A stretch of DNA of 64,000 nt from UBA1563 sp037440065 (GCA_037440065.1 JBBIUV010000016.1:186001-250000), one strand, 5' to 3'; shown: positions 8,917 to 18,156, numbered from the stretch's first letter. Translations and numbers: made by a program. The notes: a model not told the origin generated them from the letters alone.

Positions 8917-9082
8917 ATTTTTTGAGTACCAAAATTACGGTTTTTCCCTTTTCATTCCAAATAATTTCAATAAAAATAAACAGAACAAACTCATTGTGTC
9001 ATTACTATTATCGATAAATGATTATCAAAGTAGATAAACCTTTCCAAAACCGTTTGAAATTACGACTTTTATCAAAAAGGCA

Positions 9083-9112
9083 AAAAAAATGCCCGGTGGA
9101 GGGCTACCGGGC
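9083..9112 (-). terminator. Rho-independent terminator downstream of clpS
   Basis: Read on the minus strand, GCCCGGT pairs with ACCGGGC (9112-9106 with 9097-9091) around an 8-nt loop and is followed by ATTTTTTTTG. It lies in the correct orientation to end the clpS transcript. Confidence 0.7.
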
Positions 9113-9119
9113 GTGGGAA

Positions 9120-9150
9120 GATTCACTATGGGGGGTAAGCATAATGAATC
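9120..9150. other. Stem-loop with G-rich loop between clpS and its terminator
   Basis: GATTCA at 9120-9125 pairs with TGAATC at 9145-9150 and TATG (9127-9130) pairs with CATA (9140-9143), with one C/A mismatch, enclosing a loop GGGGGTAAG (CTTACCCCC on the clpS mRNA). It sits in the clpS 3' untranslated region, upstream of the terminator hairpin. No RNA family is recognised. Confidence 0.35.
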
Positions 9151-9243
9151 ATGGGTACAAACTTAAATGACTGAGAATAAAAAAGCAAGTCTTTTTTTTA
9201 TCTTTTTTTAAAAACTAAAAATTTTTTTCTACTGGAAGAGAAT

Positions 9244-9534
9244 TTATGTAACAACTTGTGTGTGAAGAGCGATTTCTTCTAAAATTGAAGATACTTTTAG
9301 ACATTGGGTGAGTCCTCCGGAGAAAACAATCGCTTTGCCTTTAAAATGGACTTCAAAAGCAAAATTTCTTGCTTGAACTAATGAACAGTTTACTGCTTTC
9401 ATCAGCTGAAAAATAACTTCGTCAAAAGTATGCCAGTCATCGTTATAAAGAACTACTTTTCCCGGTAATTCAACGGTAGTTTTATTCTCGGCTATTGTTT
9501 CTTGATCTGTTTGAAGTGAATAATAAATTTTCAT
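9244..9534 (-). CDS. clpS: ATP-dependent Clp protease adaptor ClpS
   Basis: ClpS binds N-end-rule substrates and hands them to the ClpA/ClpC unfoldase for degradation by ClpP. The 96-residue protein has the family core VVLYNDDWHTFDEVIFQLM, which holds the N-degron pocket (NDD plus the T-F-D-x-V helix), then a C-terminal ARNFAFEVHFKGKAIVFSG block equivalent to the usual A..IH..G.A.V..G. I chose the ATG at 9534 because the TTG two codons upstream lies inside a TAACTTTG element (9538-9545) that fits the Bacteroidota -7 consensus TAnnTTTG. If that element is used, the mRNA would be nearly leaderless. Confidence 0.92.
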   Translation of the reverse strand: MKIYYSLQTDQETIAENKTTVELPGKVVLYNDDWHTFDEVIFQLMKAVNCSLVQARNFAFEVHFKGKAIVFSGGLTQCLKVSSILEEIALHTQVVT

Positions 9535-9817
9535 AACCAAAGTTATATAATGTTACAAAAAATTAAAACTGAAATTTATGCGATTGATTTTTAAAATACT
9601 TTGAAGGAATTAATTGAGCACCATAAAAAAAAAGAAGCGGAGAGAAGGAAGTGAGGAGAATTATGAAAATACTATCCTCAACAAATCGAGGAATAAACAA
9701 ATACCGTAAACCGTGTGATGTGAAGTATTCGGGAAGGAGTTTCTTTTTATTCATTTGTTTTATAAACATATGATATTTAATTTTTAATCAAATATATTTA
9801 ATCATTTAGAGGTAATA

Positions 9818-10564
9818 ATGAAAATAGCTGTTTGTGTTAGCCATGTACCCGATACGGCAACAAGGATCAAAATTGCAGCCGACCAAAAGTCGATCGATCC
9901 GACAGGTATTTCTTTTGTTCTTAATCCTTACGATGAGTTTGCGGTTGAAGAAGCATTAAAAACGAAAGAAAAGTTTGGCGGAGAAGTTATTGTTCTTAGT
10001 GTTGGCGGAGATCAAGTTAAAGAAACAATCCGCAAGTCTTTAGCTATGGGAGTTGATGAAGGTATTCATCTTAAATCCGATGCCGCACTTGATTCCTTCG
10101 CTGTAGCGCAAGCTCTAGCTGATGAAATAAAAATTCTTGGGAGCGAATTAGTCTTTATGGGGAAACAATCTGTTGATTATGATAATGGAATAGTTGGACA
10201 ATTAACCGCCGAATTATTAGGGTATAATTCAATTTCGGTTTGTGTTACTTTTAATTTAGAAGGGAACACTGTTACAGCTGAACGTGAGATTGAAGGAGGA
10301 AAAGAAATTGTTGAAACCTCTCTCCCTTGTGTTATTACTGCTCAAAAAGGGTTAAACGAACCCCGTTATGCTTCTTTAAAGGGAATTATGGCAGCGAAGA
10401 AAAAAGTTATTCAAGAAAAACCGGTAATCTCAAATCCGGGATTAGTTGAAAATCTTCAATTGAAATCGCCTGCTGCAAAAAATCCCGGAAGAATTCTTGG
10501 AACCGATAGTTCTGCAGTTGCTGAACTTGTAAAACTCCTTCACGAAGAAGCAAAAGTAATTTAA
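9818..10564 (+). CDS. etfB: Electron transfer flavoprotein beta subunit
   Basis: EtfB (248 aa) binds AMP and, with EtfA, passes electrons from acyl-CoA and related dehydrogenases to ETF:quinone oxidoreductase. The N-terminus MKIAVCVSHVPDTATRI and the block NPYDEFAVEEALK are family hallmarks. Later come GKQSVDYDNGIVGQLTAE (AMP-site loop) and the signature EREIEGGKEIVETSLPCVIT. Length is standard. ATG preceded by AGAGGTAAT. etfA follows after 13 nt, as in most bacteria. Confidence 0.97.
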   Translation: MKIAVCVSHVPDTATRIKIAADQKSIDPTGISFVLNPYDEFAVEEALKTKEKFGGEVIVLSVGGDQVKETIRKSLAMGVDEGIHLKSDAALDSFAVAQALADEIKILGSELVFMGKQSVDYDNGIVGQLTAELLGYNSISVCVTFNLEGNTVTAEREIEGGKEIVETSLPCVITAQKGLNEPRYASLKGIMAAKKKVIQEKPVISNPGLVENLQLKSPAAKNPGRILGTDSSAVAELVKLLHEEAKVI

Positions 10565-10577
10565 CGAAAGGTTTGTT

Positions 10578-11549
10578 ATGGAAAAGAAAATTTTAGTTAT
10601 TCTTGAACAGCGGGATGGAAAGATTAAGAAATCCTCCTTTGAAGCGCTTACGGTTGCACAGAATTTAGCTGCTTCACTTGGTTTTTCAGTTGATGCTCTA
10701 CTCATCGGCAATGAAGTTGCAAATTTATCTGAAATATTTTCTTACTGTAGTTGCAGGCTTGTTCATTTTACCCACGCCGATCTACAACTTTATTCCTCAT
10801 CTGCTTATAAAAAGATTGCTGTAGAATATGCATCAAAACAAGGATGTGAAATAGTTCTTCTTTCAAATACTGCTCTTGGAAAAGATCTTGCGCCAAGAGT
10901 TGCCGTAGGTTTAAACGCCGGGTTAGTTAGTGATTGTGTTACATTAGATATGAAAGAGGATCAACTAATTGCAATCCGGCCAGTTTTTGCCGGTAAAGCA
11001 TTGCAAGAAGTTAAATTAAACAGTGGAGTTAAAGTTTTTAGCTTACGTCCTAATGTCTTTAAAGCAGTGGTATTGGAAGCAAAAGCGGACGAAAAAATTT
11101 CTACGGTGGATGTAGAAAATCCTGATCTTTCAAATAAAGTGAAACAAATTATTCGTTCGGAAGGAAAACTTGATGTTGCCGAAGCTGACGTTATTGTTTC
11201 GGGCGGAAGAGGCGTTAAAGGTCCCGAACATTTTAGTCTCATTGAAGGTTTAGCTGAACAACTTGGTGCTGCCGTTGGAGCCTCTCGTGCTGTTGTTGAT
11301 GCAGGCTGGAGACCTCACGAAGATCAAGTTGGACAAACCGGAAAAACTGTTTCACCTTCTCTCTATATCGCGTGCGGTATCTCGGGAGCTATTCAACATT
11401 TAGCTGGAATGTCTTCTTCAAAATATATTGTTGCAATTAATAAAGACAAAGATGCCCCAATTTTTTCTATTGCTGATTATGGGATTGCGGGGGATCTTTT
11501 TGAAATTATTCCGGTATTAACAGAAGAAATAAAAAAACTTAAAAGTTAG
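10578..11549 (+). CDS. etfA: Electron transfer flavoprotein alpha subunit
   Basis: EtfA (323 aa) holds the FAD of the heterodimer. The N-terminal alpha/beta domain starts KKILVILEQRDGKIKKSS. The C-terminal FAD domain has the characteristic ADVIVSGGRGVKGPEHF, then GASRAVVDAGWRPHEDQVG, QTGKTVSPSLYIACGISG, AIQHLAGM and NKDKDAPIFSIADYGIAGD, all at the expected spacing. It forms an operon with etfB. The bifunctional-nuclease-domain gene follows 11 nt downstream. Confidence 0.98.
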   Translation: MEKKILVILEQRDGKIKKSSFEALTVAQNLAASLGFSVDALLIGNEVANLSEIFSYCSCRLVHFTHADLQLYSSSAYKKIAVEYASKQGCEIVLLSNTALGKDLAPRVAVGLNAGLVSDCVTLDMKEDQLIAIRPVFAGKALQEVKLNSGVKVFSLRPNVFKAVVLEAKADEKISTVDVENPDLSNKVKQIIRSEGKLDVAEADVIVSGGRGVKGPEHFSLIEGLAEQLGAAVGASRAVVDAGWRPHEDQVGQTGKTVSPSLYIACGISGAIQHLAGMSSSKYIVAINKDKDAPIFSIADYGIAGDLFEIIPVLTEEIKKLKS

Positions 11550-11552
11550 GAG
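11548..11552 (+). promoter_or_regulatory. Shine-Dalgarno AGGAG deciding a TTG start
   Basis: AGGAG overlaps the etfA stop region and lies 8 nt before the TTG at 11561. No ATG or GTG occurs in frame nearby, so it supports TTG initiation of the next gene. Confidence 0.6.
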
Positions 11553-11560
11553 TATATTGT

Positions 11561-12154
11561 TTGGGTAGTGTTGAATGCGAAATATTGGGAATGTCGACGA
11601 ATCCTTCTTCAGCTGGTGCTTATGCTCTATTATTAAAAGAGCTTTATGGAAGTAGAAGATTACCGATTATTATTGGTCAGGCGGAAGCGCAGGCTATAGC
11701 TCTTGAACTCGAAGGGATTAAACCGCCGCGACCTCTCTCGCACGATCTAATGAAAAGTGTTATTGATAATTTAGGAGGCACACTGCTTCGCATTTTGATA
11801 AATGAACTTCGTGAGAATACTTACTATGCCCAATTAGTTATTGATCTCTCGTCTTTGAATATAGAAATTGACGCTCGTCCAAGTGATGCGATCGCCTTAG
11901 CTATTCGTGCTCAGGCTCCTATTTATGTTGCAGATAGTGTGATGGATTCCGCTTCATTTATACCGGCAACAGAACAAAATCCATTTATGTCTGAAGGGGA
12001 AGAGGCTGTGAGTGATGAAGCTGAATCTTTGAAAACAAAAGAAGCTAAGATTGCTTCGTTGCAGGAGAAATTAAGGACAGCGCTTGACAATGAGGATTAT
12101 GAGCGAGCTGCAGTACTGCGTGATGAAATTAAAAAAATGTCTATGAATAATTGA
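11561..12154 (+). CDS. Bifunctional nuclease (DUF151) family protein with UVR motif
   Basis: A 197-residue protein. Residues about 1-130 are a BFN/DUF151 domain: PIIIGQAEAQAIALELEG, RPLSHDLMKSVI, LRENTYYAQLVID and ARPSDAIALAIRAQAPIYV are typical. Residues about 155-192, with a core of LRTALDNEDYERAAVLRDEI, form a UvrB/UvrC-interaction motif, a known C-terminal companion. Family members have been reported with DNase/RNase activity, but the physiological role is unclear. The start is TTG with AGGAG 8 nt upstream. Its tight spacing after etfBA suggests co-transcription, though no functional link is obvious. Confidence 0.9.
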   Translation: MGSVECEILGMSTNPSSAGAYALLLKELYGSRRLPIIIGQAEAQAIALELEGIKPPRPLSHDLMKSVIDNLGGTLLRILINELRENTYYAQLVIDLSSLNIEIDARPSDAIALAIRAQAPIYVADSVMDSASFIPATEQNPFMSEGEEAVSDEAESLKTKEAKIASLQEKLRTALDNEDYERAAVLRDEIKKMSMNN

Positions 12155-12393
12155 TGCTTGATCTTTTTATGTAGTAGAAAGGTTTTTAGATTTAGTAACT
12201 AATAAATAAAAAAGTGTTTGTGTTGTTTAATTAAAAGGAACAATTCAAAGTTAACTTTACAATAATTACTTTGGGTATAGTAATTTGGCTCTAATTTTAA
12301 TAGATACCGTTGATCGATCGAAACAAAAACTTAGAAAAGTCTTCTCTTCTTCTCTTCACTTCAATATTTTTAAACTACAAAATCTACTAGCAA

Positions 12394-14160
12394 TTGCAGG
12401 GCTCAGCTATGGTTAAGAACAATCGGTTTAATCCAAAACTAAGTTTTAGAAAGCTAGATGGAACCAAGTGGAATTTAGTAATCTTCGTTTCTATGGTGGG
12501 AATTGCCAATCTTGTTGCAATCGTTGATTTGCTTTTCCATCCTGAAATTAATTATTTCAGCTTAAGTCATCTCATTACTGGGGGAGTCGCAGCTGTTTTT
12601 GTCGGATTTATTTTTTTGAATCTAAAAAGTAGTATCCTACAACTTCAAAAAGCAGATAATGTGAATACTAAATCGATGATGGAACTGAACACGGCAGCGG
12701 AAAAGTGGCAATCTACATTTGATGGGATTAACAATTCGGTTTTTTTACTTGATCCGGACGGTAAAATTCAACGTGCAAATAAAATTTCAATGGATTGGTT
12801 TGGAACAACTGATTTATTGGGAAAGAAATGCTATGAAGTAGTTCATAAAACGGATTGTCACTTTGAAGGATGTCCATTAGTAAAAATGAAAATCTCAAAG
12901 CGAAGAGAATCGATGATTCTGAAACTTGATGAAAAATGGCTTGAGGTAGTAGTTGATCCAATTCTAGATGGAAAAAATAACTTAATAGGAGCTATTCACG
13001 TAACAAGTGATGTTACTGTCCAAAAATTCGCTGAAGAAGCTTTACGACAAAGCGAGCAAGATTACAAGAAATTGTTTGAGAATCATGCGGCGGTGAAACT
13101 TATTATCGATCCGGAAACCGGAAATATTTTTGATGCCAATTATGCGGCAGAAAAATTCTATGGGTGGTCACGAGAACAACTAAAAAAAATGAATATCCGT
13201 CAGATCAATACATTACCAATTGAAAGTGTTTCTGAAGCAATGGATAAAGCAAAGAAACAGGAACATGTTGTCTTTCAATTTCAACATACAAAAGCTGATG
13301 GAGATGTAAGAGATGTTGAAGTATTTAGTAACAGTATCAACTTAGGAGGTAAAGATTATCTGCATTCTATTGTTTATGATATAACAGCCAGAAACAAAGC
13401 AGAGGCAGAAATTAAGCTGCAGAATGAAAAGCTTTTAAAACTTAATGCTGAAAAAGATAAATTTTTTTCCATTATCTCGCATGATTTGAGAAGTCCATTC
13501 CAAGGTTTTTTAAGTCTCACTGGATTGATAGCTGAACAGATAAATGAGTTCACTCCGGAAGAACTTTCAACTATTACCTCAAACATGCATCAGAAAGCGC
13601 TGAATCTTTCAAATCTATTGAAAAACTTATTTGAATGGACACAAATTCAGAATGGTTCGTTAACGAGTCATCCGGAGGAACTTTCACTCAAATCTTTAGT
13701 TGAAGATATGATTGAATCGCTTAGTTTGCGAAGCGCTGCAAAGGAAATTTCAATTGCCAATTTGGTAAAGGATGATGTTCAAATTTTCGCTGATGAAAAA
13801 ATGATAAAATCTGTTTTATTAAATTTACTCTCCAATTCTGTAAAGTTTACAAATCGTAATGGAATTGTGTCGGTCAGTGCAAGAAACCTTGAGGATGGAA
13901 AGATACAGGTTGCAGTTCGTGATAACGGAATTGGGATGAGTCAAAAAGAATTGGAGAAGCTGTTCAAATTGGGAGAAAAGATTGGCTCAATCGGTACTGA
14001 GGGAGAACTAAGCACAGGCTTGGGATTACTTTTATGTAAGGAATTTATAGATCTGCACAATGGAAAAATATGGGCCGAAAGTGTTGAGGGAAAGGGAAGT
14101 TCATTTTATTTTACTCTTCCAACTTCGCGTGAGGCTATTACTTCTCGAATAGCGGAATAG
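12394..14160 (+). CDS. Membrane PAS-PAS sensor histidine kinase
   Basis: A 588-residue kinase. Two transmembrane helices lie at about 27-48 and 58-77. PAS domain 1 (about 103-212) includes the cysteine-bearing CHFEGCPL (C155, C160), a pattern common in PAS domains of this type but of unknown ligand. PAS domain 2 spans about 222-335. The HisKA H-box is IISHDLRSPF with phospho-acceptor His363. The HATPase domain has the N-box LLNLLSNSVKFT, G1 DNGIGMS and G2 GLGLLLCKEFI. There is no receiver domain and no partner regulator next door, so its output is unknown. The ATG at 12394 and the one at 12409 are both possible starts. It is preceded by 239 nt without a gene. Confidence 0.92.
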   Translation: MQGSAMVKNNRFNPKLSFRKLDGTKWNLVIFVSMVGIANLVAIVDLLFHPEINYFSLSHLITGGVAAVFVGFIFLNLKSSILQLQKADNVNTKSMMELNTAAEKWQSTFDGINNSVFLLDPDGKIQRANKISMDWFGTTDLLGKKCYEVVHKTDCHFEGCPLVKMKISKRRESMILKLDEKWLEVVVDPILDGKNNLIGAIHVTSDVTVQKFAEEALRQSEQDYKKLFENHAAVKLIIDPETGNIFDANYAAEKFYGWSREQLKKMNIRQINTLPIESVSEAMDKAKKQEHVVFQFQHTKADGDVRDVEVFSNSINLGGKDYLHSIVYDITARNKAEAEIKLQNEKLLKLNAEKDKFFSIISHDLRSPFQGFLSLTGLIAEQINEFTPEELSTITSNMHQKALNLSNLLKNLFEWTQIQNGSLTSHPEELSLKSLVEDMIESLSLRSAAKEISIANLVKDDVQIFADEKMIKSVLLNLLSNSVKFTNRNGIVSVSARNLEDGKIQVAVRDNGIGMSQKELEKLFKLGEKIGSIGTEGELSTGLGLLLCKEFIDLHNGKIWAESVEGKGSSFYFTLPTSREAITSRIAE

Positions 14161-14197
14161 TCCATTATATGATTTGAACGCATTATAAAACAAAATA

Positions 14198-14671
14198 ATG
14201 GGTGTCAAAATGAAAAGTCAAATTAAATCCGATTTTTTTTATGAAACCGGTATAGCCTTACTTGGGCGGAATGATTTTCAAGGGGCAATAGAGAATTTTA
14301 CAAGATCAATTCAACTTACCAAACATAATGCGGATGCCCATTTCTGCCGAGGATTAGCGAGAATTTATATTAATGATCAAGAGGAAGCACATAAAGATTT
14401 GGTGGTGGCCGAATCAATGAATCCTAATCATGAGGGAAATCACTACCAGCGTGCCTTGATAAAATATGCGCTAAAAGATTATGAAGGAGCACTTAAAGAT
14501 TTTGATCTTGCTATTGAATTAAATGTTTATGATGCAAAGGTATATGTTTTTCGCGGGCTCGATAAATATAAATTGGAGGATGAAGATGGAGCACATGCGG
14601 ATTGGATAAGTGCCGCTAAATTAGAAAATGATGAAGCGAACGATCTGCTTAAAAAATATTGTTTGATTTAG
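14198..14671 (+). CDS. Tetratricopeptide repeat protein
   Basis: A 157-residue protein with about four TPR units: GIALLGRNDFQGAIENFTRS, HFCRGLARIYINDQEEAHKD, YQRALIKYALKDYEGALKD and YVFRGLDKYKLEDEDGAHAD. The W/L-G-Y-A-F-A-P spacing of the TPR consensus is kept. No signal peptide. The gene starts 37 nt after the histidine kinase and probably shares its transcript, so it may be a scaffold for that kinase, but this is inference. The start could be ATG 14198 or ATG 14210. It overlaps the convergent DUF2851 gene by 4 bp. Confidence 0.8.
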   Translation: MGVKMKSQIKSDFFYETGIALLGRNDFQGAIENFTRSIQLTKHNADAHFCRGLARIYINDQEEAHKDLVVAESMNPNHEGNHYQRALIKYALKDYEGALKDFDLAIELNVYDAKVYVFRGLDKYKLEDEDGAHADWISAAKLENDEANDLLKKYCLI

Positions 14672-16170
14672 TTAAGTCCCGCTTCTGCAGTATTAAACAC
14701 CTTCATTCCGATTCTACATTCTTTGCACTTAGCCTTGGAGCAATAATTCCTGAAAAGTTCAAGCATTCCTTGATTCAACACTGCTCGTTTCCAATGATTA
14801 TTCAAATTTAAACTTTCTGAAATTTCTTTTACCAGATTATTGTCGGCCGCTAAGAAAAGTTGTGAAAAAGCGTTTAACGTTTTTTGTGATAAATATTTTT
14901 TATTGAAGAGCTCAAAATAGACGGAAACAAACGGGAAGACCACATTAACAAGAATTTCTTCCACACGAGTGCTGCCAACAAAATAATTCAACTCTTCATT
15001 GGAGGATTTGTCGAATACATAATGATCCTGCCAGTATCCATCAGCTTTAACAACTAACATATTACGTAAAACCTGAATTAAAATTTGAGGTTTATGAATT
15101 TCGTTTATCTTTTTAATTATTTGTGAGATCAGCGACTGCTTGAGCAGCCGTTCAACCAGTACGGCTCCGCCTGCAATGCGTACCGTTGGAAAATTTTGCG
15201 GACGAAGTTGAAAGAAATGCCAATCGGTTTCGTTGAAAATTTTTCCATCGTAAGAGCTTTTAATTTGTTGCCAACAATCGAAAAGTTTTCTAGTGTAATC
15301 CGAAGTGTTTTCTTCTTTAAGGTTGAGTACATCGGGGATCAATCCTCCAACTGAAAAGAATGCTGCCTCTGCCACTGTACGGAAATCATCTCGGTCGACA
15401 AATTTTCTAAGAAAGGGAAGATCAACTGATTGAGCCAAGTGAAGCATGATGTTTTTGTTCTTTGTGTAACCAAGTGCTTCAAAAATCATCTCATAAAAAA
15501 TCTGTTCCCAAATCAATCGGTCGTTTAATTCTGCAAAAGAAAGTTTTTTATCCTGATATTCTTTTGGAAGCGAATAATGGATCACCGGTTCGGTAACCTT
15601 ATTTTCTTTTAGAAAAGTCAATTCCTTAAATCGGAGAATTATTTTTTCGCACTTTTTCTTAAAGCGGTCAGTTCCTAATGATTCCAAGAATTCTAATTTC
15701 GCTTTATCGTCAAGTTGATCACTAATTTCATTGCAAGGAATTTTATTTGTCCTTCCTTCACGGTCATGTTGGATGGCGGTTCTGATTGTTGATGAAAGGG
15801 ATTGAGAAAGACAATTCCCGAAAACTAACGTAGGAATTTTTCTCCCATTTTGCGTAAAAACGTGAGTATGGTTTGAGTCGTTCGAAAAAATTGCATGAAG
15901 GATAACTTTGTTAAACCTTTTATTTAAAAGATGACCGTGATTTTTCCAGTCGTTTTGTAGGGTATCAATCTCAACATCCCCAACATACGTAATATTTCCG
16001 ATCTTAATTCTTGCGTTACAAAAATCAGGACCGGCATGTTCCTTATTCTCCTCACCGACTGCAAGAACCTTTATATCTTCTCCTTCTAAGGTTTTAATTT
16101 CTCTCTCGAAACTTTGATGTTTCCAAATATCGGCAAAGAATTTTTCATGAATTTTTTCTTTCGAGTTCAT
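14668..16170 (-). CDS. DUF2851 family protein
   Basis: A 500-residue cytoplasmic protein of the DUF2851 family, widespread in Bacteroidota and of unknown function. The diagnostic N-terminal stretch is present: EKFFADIWKHQSF, EENKEHAGPDFCNARIKIG, YVGDVEIDTLQNDW, then HGH, and VILHAIFSNDSNHTHVFTQNG. The series PDF...GDVEI resembles the order of acidic residues in a PD-(D/E)XK nuclease core, but this is only my reading. Four C-terminal cysteines (NYCSKAKCKECRIG) look like a metal site and are usual for this family. The length is typical. Confidence 0.85.
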   Translation of the reverse strand: MNSKEKIHEKFFADIWKHQSFEREIKTLEGEDIKVLAVGEENKEHAGPDFCNARIKIGNITYVGDVEIDTLQNDWKNHGHLLNKRFNKVILHAIFSNDSNHTHVFTQNGRKIPTLVFGNCLSQSLSSTIRTAIQHDREGRTNKIPCNEISDQLDDKAKLEFLESLGTDRFKKKCEKIILRFKELTFLKENKVTEPVIHYSLPKEYQDKKLSFAELNDRLIWEQIFYEMIFEALGYTKNKNIMLHLAQSVDLPFLRKFVDRDDFRTVAEAAFFSVGGLIPDVLNLKEENTSDYTRKLFDCWQQIKSSYDGKIFNETDWHFFQLRPQNFPTVRIAGGAVLVERLLKQSLISQIIKKINEIHKPQILIQVLRNMLVVKADGYWQDHYVFDKSSNEELNYFVGSTRVEEILVNVVFPFVSVYFELFNKKYLSQKTLNAFSQLFLAADNNLVKEISESLNLNNHWKRAVLNQGMLELFRNYCSKAKCKECRIGMKVFNTAEAGLN

Positions 16171-16694
16171 AGTTCTTTCCCTTTGATCTCGTTTCTACGG
16201 AATGGATTAGATAAATATTTTGGATTTTTATCAAGCAGGGTATGTTGAACAAGGGCGGGTTCAAGAATGAACCAAATGAAAGACAAATATTTTAATTGTT
16301 TTTTCATTTTATTAAAATCTTTACCGAAAACTTAAGAAGATATTTTGACAAACAAAAAAATCAAATCGAACTTAACTCAATTATTCAATTCCTTTATCTT
16401 TCCAGTCAGCAACATTCGAAAATAATAAGAACTAAAAGTCCTTTTATATTTCGCCCCAGTCGTTTAATTTTGAGTGGTACAAAGTAAATTCTATGAAAAC
16501 CATCAACAAAATATTTTCCCTATTAAAAATCAGTTCAGAGAACACCTTTCTCAACCGCCAAAAAATATTTGAACTTATCCCGCGAGACGAACCCTAAGTA
16601 ATTATGAATTAGGAATTGAGTAATACAGAATTATTAATTCCAGTAAGTCTAAAAGATTTTGTAAATATTTAAAATAATTTTAACGGAGATTACA
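16171..16694. other. Intergenic region upstream of tyrosine phenol-lyase
   Basis: 524 nt without a credible gene, very AT-rich. Its only evident structure is the palindrome GAATTATTAATTC at 16628-16640, 54 nt before the tpl ATG, with a related GAATTAGGAATT stretch about 20 nt further upstream. It may be an operator for the lyase gene. ACGGAG (16682-16687) is a plausible ribosome site for tpl. Confidence 0.35.
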
Positions 16695-18083
16695 ATGGCA
16701 AAGAAAATATTAAAACGTTCTTGGGCAGAACCCTTCAAAATAAAAGTTGTTGAACCAATCAAAATGACCACCCGTGCACTTCGCGAAAATGCTATTAAAG
16801 ATGCCGGCTACAACACATTTTTGCTTCGGTCGGAAGATGTATATATCGATTTACTTACCGATAGCGGAACAAACGCAATGAGTGATTACCAATGGGCCGG
16901 AATGATGATTGGTGATGAGGCATACGCTGGAAGCAAAAACTTTTACACCCTTTGGGATAATGTTAAAAAATATTACGGGATGCCGTATTTTGTTCCGACT
17001 CACCAAGGTAGAGCTGCGGAACATTTAGTCTCAAAAATATTAATTAAACCTGGTGATTATATTCCGGGGAATATGTATTTCACAACAACCCGTTTGCATC
17101 AAGAGTTAGCAGGGGCAACTTTTGTAGATGTAATTATTGACGAAGCGCATGATCCGCAAAGCTCACACCCATTTAAAGGAAATATTGATCTCAAGAAACT
17201 TGATAAACTGGTTAAAGAAGTCGGAGCTAAAAAAATTCCTTACATCTGTGTTGCTGGTCCCGTTAATATGGCTGGAGGTCAACCCATCTCCATGCAAAAC
17301 ATTTCGGAATTAACACAATACTGTAAAAAAGCTGGAATCAAAATGTGGTTCGATGCCACACGTGCGGTTGAGAATGCGTACTTTATAAAAGAAAGAGAAA
17401 AAGGGTATGCCGATAAAACCGTCGCTCAGATTCTAAAAGAAATGCTAGTTCCGTTTGAAGGAATTTGGGTAAGTGCTAAAAAAGATTTAATGGTCAACAT
17501 TGGCGGAATCCTTGCGACAAGAAACAAAAAAGTTTTTGCTGAAGCAAAGAATCTTTGCGTCGTATATGAAGGATTACATACTTATGGTGGTTTAGCAGGG
17601 AGAGATATGGAAGCGATGTCGCGAGGACTTGAAGAGATGGTTGATTATGATACAATCAAAGCGCGTATCGGGCAAGTTGAATATTGCGGAGAGAAGTTAA
17701 AAGGGTATGGAATACCGATTGTAGAACCAATTGGTGGTCACGCAGTATTTCTTGATGCGAAAAAATTCTTACCCCACTTATTACAAACACAATTTCCAGC
17801 ACAAACCCTTACTGCTGAAATTTATGTTGATTCAGGTGTGCGTGGAATGGAAAGAGGAATTGTTTCTGCAGGAAGAAACGCAAAAACCGGAGATCATAAT
17901 TATCCGAAGTTGGAATTAGTCCGCTTAACTTTCCCGCGCCGTGTTTATACACAAGCGCACATTGATGTGACCGTTGAATCAATCGCGCAAGTTTATGATG
18001 ACAGAAAAAAGATTAAAGGTTTAAAAATGGTGTATGAACCGAAATATCTTCGTTTTTTCCAGGGGAAATTTGAGAAGTTGTAA
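16695..18083 (+). CDS. tpl: Tyrosine phenol-lyase (PLP beta-eliminating lyase)
   Basis: The 462-residue enzyme is predicted to split tyrosine into phenol, pyruvate and ammonia. It resembles Citrobacter TPL more than tryptophanase. With a constant +6 offset, all TPL active-site residues are found: Y77 (DEAYAGS), F129 and T130 (GNMYFTTTR), D220 that pairs with the pyridine nitrogen (FDATRAVENAYF), the PLP lysine K263 (SAKKDLMVNIGG), and R387 (GVRGMERGI). That arginine corresponds to TPL Arg381, which is Ile in tryptophanase and dictates tyrosine specificity. The 286-300 loop reads AKNLCVV then YEGLHTYGGLAGRDMEA; TPL has MPSY where this has LHTY, a small pocket change. Single gene with its own terminator. 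Confidence 0.88.
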   Translation: MAKKILKRSWAEPFKIKVVEPIKMTTRALRENAIKDAGYNTFLLRSEDVYIDLLTDSGTNAMSDYQWAGMMIGDEAYAGSKNFYTLWDNVKKYYGMPYFVPTHQGRAAEHLVSKILIKPGDYIPGNMYFTTTRLHQELAGATFVDVIIDEAHDPQSSHPFKGNIDLKKLDKLVKEVGAKKIPYICVAGPVNMAGGQPISMQNISELTQYCKKAGIKMWFDATRAVENAYFIKEREKGYADKTVAQILKEMLVPFEGIWVSAKKDLMVNIGGILATRNKKVFAEAKNLCVVYEGLHTYGGLAGRDMEAMSRGLEEMVDYDTIKARIGQVEYCGEKLKGYGIPIVEPIGGHAVFLDAKKFLPHLLQTQFPAQTLTAEIYVDSGVRGMERGIVSAGRNAKTGDHNYPKLELVRLTFPRRVYTQAHIDVTVESIAQVYDDRKKIKGLKMVYEPKYLRFFQGKFEKL

Positions 18084-18104
18084 ACGAAACTTACAAACTA
18101 TGTT

Positions 18105-18137
18105 AAAAAGGATGGAAATCTTTCCATCCTTTTTTTA
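18105..18137. terminator. Bidirectional terminator between tpl and the response regulator
   Basis: AAAAAGGATGGAAA (18105-18118) and TTTCCATCCTTTTT (18121-18134) are perfect inverted repeats. They end in a T run on the plus strand and are flanked by an A run on the other side, so the hairpin can stop both converging transcripts. Confidence 0.85.
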
Positions 18138-18156
18138 TGCTAATGAAACATTGATT

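Noticed and set aside
9563..9769. 68-codon minus-strand frame upstream of etfB
   Set aside because: No motif or plausible ribosome site; it occupies the clpS/etfB divergent promoter region.
16296..16487. 63-codon plus-strand frame in the tpl upstream region
   Set aside because: Low-complexity AT-rich sequence with no family resemblance.
16695..18083. Tryptophanase (tnaA)
   Set aside because: R387 and GNMYFTTTR match tyrosine phenol-lyase; tryptophanase has Ile and a different block at these sites.
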